A stretch of 64,000 nt of DNA, from positions 1-64,000 of the forward strand of contig JBCCHB010000075.1 of NCBI GenBank assembly GCA_039028975.1, read 5' to 3'. Each line of letters starts with the position of its first letter. The first letter of the stretch is position 1. Shown piece after piece: positions 61,808 through 64,000 of this stretch. The stretch comes from JAHBNG01 sp039028975. GTDB taxonomy: Bacteria > Chloroflexota > Anaerolineae > Caldilineales > Caldilineaceae. Position numbers and translations under genes: made by a program. The notes below the pieces were generated by a model. It had not been told where the DNA came from, ran no database searches, and saw only the letters and a list, made by a program, of their open reading frames with translations.

Positions 61808-63604
61808 TCACGATATTACTTGATTTTGCAAAAATGTTCTCGTTAAGTTGCTGATTTTATATACTCGCTCCTGAATATTTCCCTGGGTATATACCAAGTT
61901 AAACTCTATTAATCTGCTTAGTGCATGATATGTTTCTTCTAATTCAAGATTACTAATTTTCATTAGAACATCTATGCTGTCTACAGCTTCATTGGTCGAG
62001 ATTATAGATGATAGAACATGTTTAGATGTATTATCCAAACTATTCCACGCTCGATTGTAGATAAAAATAAAGAGGTTTTTTATCATCGAAGTTCGTATAT
62101 TACGTAGATTATCTAATACCGTATTGATTGTATGTAGACGAATTTGCCCAACAATTAATTTCAGTGCAAGAGGATTGCCACCTAGATAATCGTAAATAGG
62201 CAGTAATTCAGCATCTTTACAAGCAACTAACTCGGGTATGTTGCTCAGTTCTGCTTCGCGTCGTATCAATTCTATAGAATTGTCCTTACTCAATTCTATT
62301 GTCCTGAAATGGTAAATGCTCGGAAAAGAGTAGAAGTTTATCCGTGAACCCAAAAGAAATTTTGTTGGATTTGATAGTTCTTTCAGGACAGGAAATAGAT
62401 TTTCCATATCGGGAAATGTTTCTATATTATCGATGACGATTAGATGAGGTACATTCGTGATATGGTTGTGAAAACTTTTGAATATCTGAGCATACGATAT
62501 GTTTGCCAGTAAATCAGGGTCAGGCATAAGCTGGTAGGCCAACTGGTGAATAAGGTATTCTTGTGTGATTACTTTTTGTCTAGTTGATTCAGCATCGGCT
62601 TTGTTAATTGTGTGATTGGGGAAGGGAGAAAACCAGCCGATCTCATGATATGTGCCCTCGGCAACTACTTCACGTATGAAAGCATCCAGTAGTGCTGTCT
62701 TTCCGATTCCTCCTATTCCCTCGATTAGTATTAGATGTGGAGGCTCTGCTCTTAGTACTACTTCTTTTAACTTATCAATATGGATGTCTGCCCCTAGTAA
62801 GTTTGCATATGTTGATGGCATTAATCGACTATCTAGTTCGCGCTCTCGCTCAGTACGAGCAGTACGTTCCTGAATATTTATTATTTCAGTTAAGCGTTCT
62901 ATTGCTTTCCTCTGCTTTGCATAGATAGATGTTTCTGATAAGTTGAAAAAAGTCGCTAGCTGTTTAATCTCTTTGCGCTCAATAAACCTCTTTTCTAATA
63001 AATCGGCATCTTGCTTATATGTCTGCCGCAAAGTCTGTATCCCTTCAAGTAGTATTGTGTTTGCCACCTCAACGGGATTATTGTGTTTCTGAAACCACGT
63101 TCGCTGGAATAAGTAGAGGTTCATTATCGAGCCCAGAGATTGGTTAGTGTCTCCAACGGCTCTAAGTGCCATTTTTATATCTTGACTTGTTATATACTGG
63201 CGACGGGAAGCACGGATAAAGTGATTCTTATTAGATAGTTTAACATTATGCTGCTTATAATTTGGATTAGCGACATTCACTGTGGGAATGTCTAGTTTTT
63301 CCTGAGCATCTGGTAGGAATAGTTCCTGCAATAGCGTATCGGATTGTGCGTAATCAGCACATTCTAGAAACTCTGCTGCCCACGCTTGATTCAACATTCC
63401 TTGTAAAACGCATTTGTGTACTAGCCATTCTACATGTTTATTATTAGGTGGTATGTTTCCTCGGCGCCAATAGCGTATGCCATCGAGACTATAATTTAGC
63501 GAATGTGCAATTTGGGTCTCAACCTCAGTGATGGTTTTGCCTTGATTTATAGCAATGGCACGAATGCCTTGAGTTAGGAGCTTTCCGAATCGTGTTTTAT
63601 TCAT
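61808..63604 (-). CDS. STAND/NB-ARC NTPase with N-terminal DNA-binding-like region
   Basis: The 598-residue protein has an N-terminal helical region (about 1-90) resembling XRE-like modules of STAND regulators (ITEVETQIAHSLNYSLDGIRYWRRG). A second region at about 205-245 is helix-turn-helix-like (QLATFFNLSETSIYAKQRKAI). The NB-ARC core has the P-loop EGIGGIGKTALL (295-306), the Walker B strand LIVIDNIE (about 391-399), LLGSRINFY and the YLGGNPLALKL motif, then a winged-helix. The usual C-terminal TPR/WD sensor array is missing, so the protein ends soon after the winged helix. STAND proteins act as ligand-triggered oligomeric switches in regulation or defence. Its AT-rich sequence differs from its neighbours, which suggests transfer. 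Confidence 0.82.
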   Translation of the reverse strand: MNKTRFGKLLTQGIRAIAINQGKTITEVETQIAHSLNYSLDGIRYWRRGNIPPNNKHVEWLVHKCVLQGMLNQAWAAEFLECADYAQSDTLLQELFLPDAQEKLDIPTVNVANPNYKQHNVKLSNKNHFIRASRRQYITSQDIKMALRAVGDTNQSLGSIMNLYLFQRTWFQKHNNPVEVANTILLEGIQTLRQTYKQDADLLEKRFIERKEIKQLATFFNLSETSIYAKQRKAIERLTEIINIQERTARTERERELDSRLMPSTYANLLGADIHIDKLKEVVLRAEPPHLILIEGIGGIGKTALLDAFIREVVAEGTYHEIGWFSPFPNHTINKADAESTRQKVITQEYLIHQLAYQLMPDPDLLANISYAQIFKSFHNHITNVPHLIVIDNIETFPDMENLFPVLKELSNPTKFLLGSRINFYSFPSIYHFRTIELSKDNSIELIRREAELSNIPELVACKDAELLPIYDYLGGNPLALKLIVGQIRLHTINTVLDNLRNIRTSMIKNLFIFIYNRAWNSLDNTSKHVLSSIISTNEAVDSIDVLMKISNLELEETYHALSRLIEFNLVYTQGNIQERVYKISNLTRTFLQNQVIS

Positions 63605-64000
63605 GCTTTGAGGATTTGCCTAAAAATGACCAAGGGAATCTTCTTGGTACTAATCTGCAGAATCAGCTACTTTATCGTTAGAGGTGCTCTACAAAAATTT
63701 GCAGTAGGATTTGTGTAGCTCATTTTTCTCAGGCCTTGCTATAATATAGACAGCTATAAACTATCGTGTAAACTTCTTGAGAAATGAATGATCTATTAAT
63801 CTTTTGTATTGATTAAGACTCATGATGGATTCTTGGGATCTCTTGAGCGCATATTTTAGCCTGAGAAATCATCTGCTGATAGCGGCAGATCCTTGGAATC
63901 CGATAAGAGCCTTGATTAATTAATGTTTCTAAGTGAGCTGACCACTATATCTAATGGTTTAATTCATATACTAAGGCAATACTAAAAATTGATATTAGTA
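63605..64000. other. Right-edge gap without a recognisable gene
   Basis: AT-rich sequence of 396 bases upstream of the STAND gene. A TTGCTATAATATAGAC stretch near 63738 looks like a plus-strand -10 element, but no downstream gene is in view. Nothing else is recognised. Confidence 0.35.

Overview
The window looks like a chromosomal segment of a free-living, surface-building bacterium, most probably a Chloroflexota member of the Anaerolineae/Caldilineae kind. That placement is inferred from gene content: cytosolic Cys-type sulfatases, M81 (MlrC-like) and D-aminoacylase genes, an effector-associated-domain protein, a STAND NTPase, large DUF11-type surface proteins, and several secreted proteins ending in a short aromatic/LPF tail. 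It has not been tested by phylogeny. There is one ribosomal protein gene (bL28). I found no rRNA, tRNA, CRISPR array or complete transposase gene.

Layout. 0-2.7 kb is a gene graveyard: a truncated Rpn-type nuclease, a frameshifted helical-hairpin gene and two decayed copies of a tail-fibre C-terminus, next to an intact PIN toxin/antitoxin pair. 2.7-5.7 kb holds a coupled pair: an EAD1-TM-FGE-fold protein and a secreted tail-fibre-like protein. 5.9-21.5 kb is mostly catabolism and transport: ProX deacylase plus an enolase-superfamily dehydratase, a secreted double-CBM protein, two sulfatases interleaved with a GluR0-type glutamate-gated channel and an RCK potassium channel, a quinone oxidoreductase, an MlrC-like peptidase and a D-aminoacylase. 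21.7-24.8 kb carries a PAS protein with a dead histidine-kinase dimerisation motif, bL28 and CtaG.

25.8-47.1 kb is the main accessory island, all on the plus strand: sugar-phosphate transferase, Wzz-like protein, Wzy/WaaL-like ligase/polymerase, Wzx-like flippase, three glycosyltransferases and a polysaccharide deacetylase-like protein. These are followed directly by an NRPS (half C-A-PCP-TE), a 1361-residue exported TPR protein and a second NRPS-like protein (A-PCP-TE). Both thioesterases have Cys in place of the nucleophilic Ser, and the second A domain has Ala where amino-acid-activating domains have the Asp that binds the alpha-amino group. This polysaccharide-plus-NRPS combination is the best candidate here for an undescribed system. 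47-60 kb is surface and secreted proteins: a beta-helix/CBM protein, a trypsin, an SDR, and two giant DUF11-like proteins, one with six exact-length 429-bp tandem repeats. 60-63.6 kb holds a Rieske dioxygenase remnant, an amidohydrolase and a STAND NTPase.

A second layer is small non-coding inverted-repeat (MITE-like) elements. At least three families are scattered through the intergenic DNA. One copy forms the last 31 codons and stop of the first NRPS gene, and that copy and another bracket the TPR gene in direct orientation.
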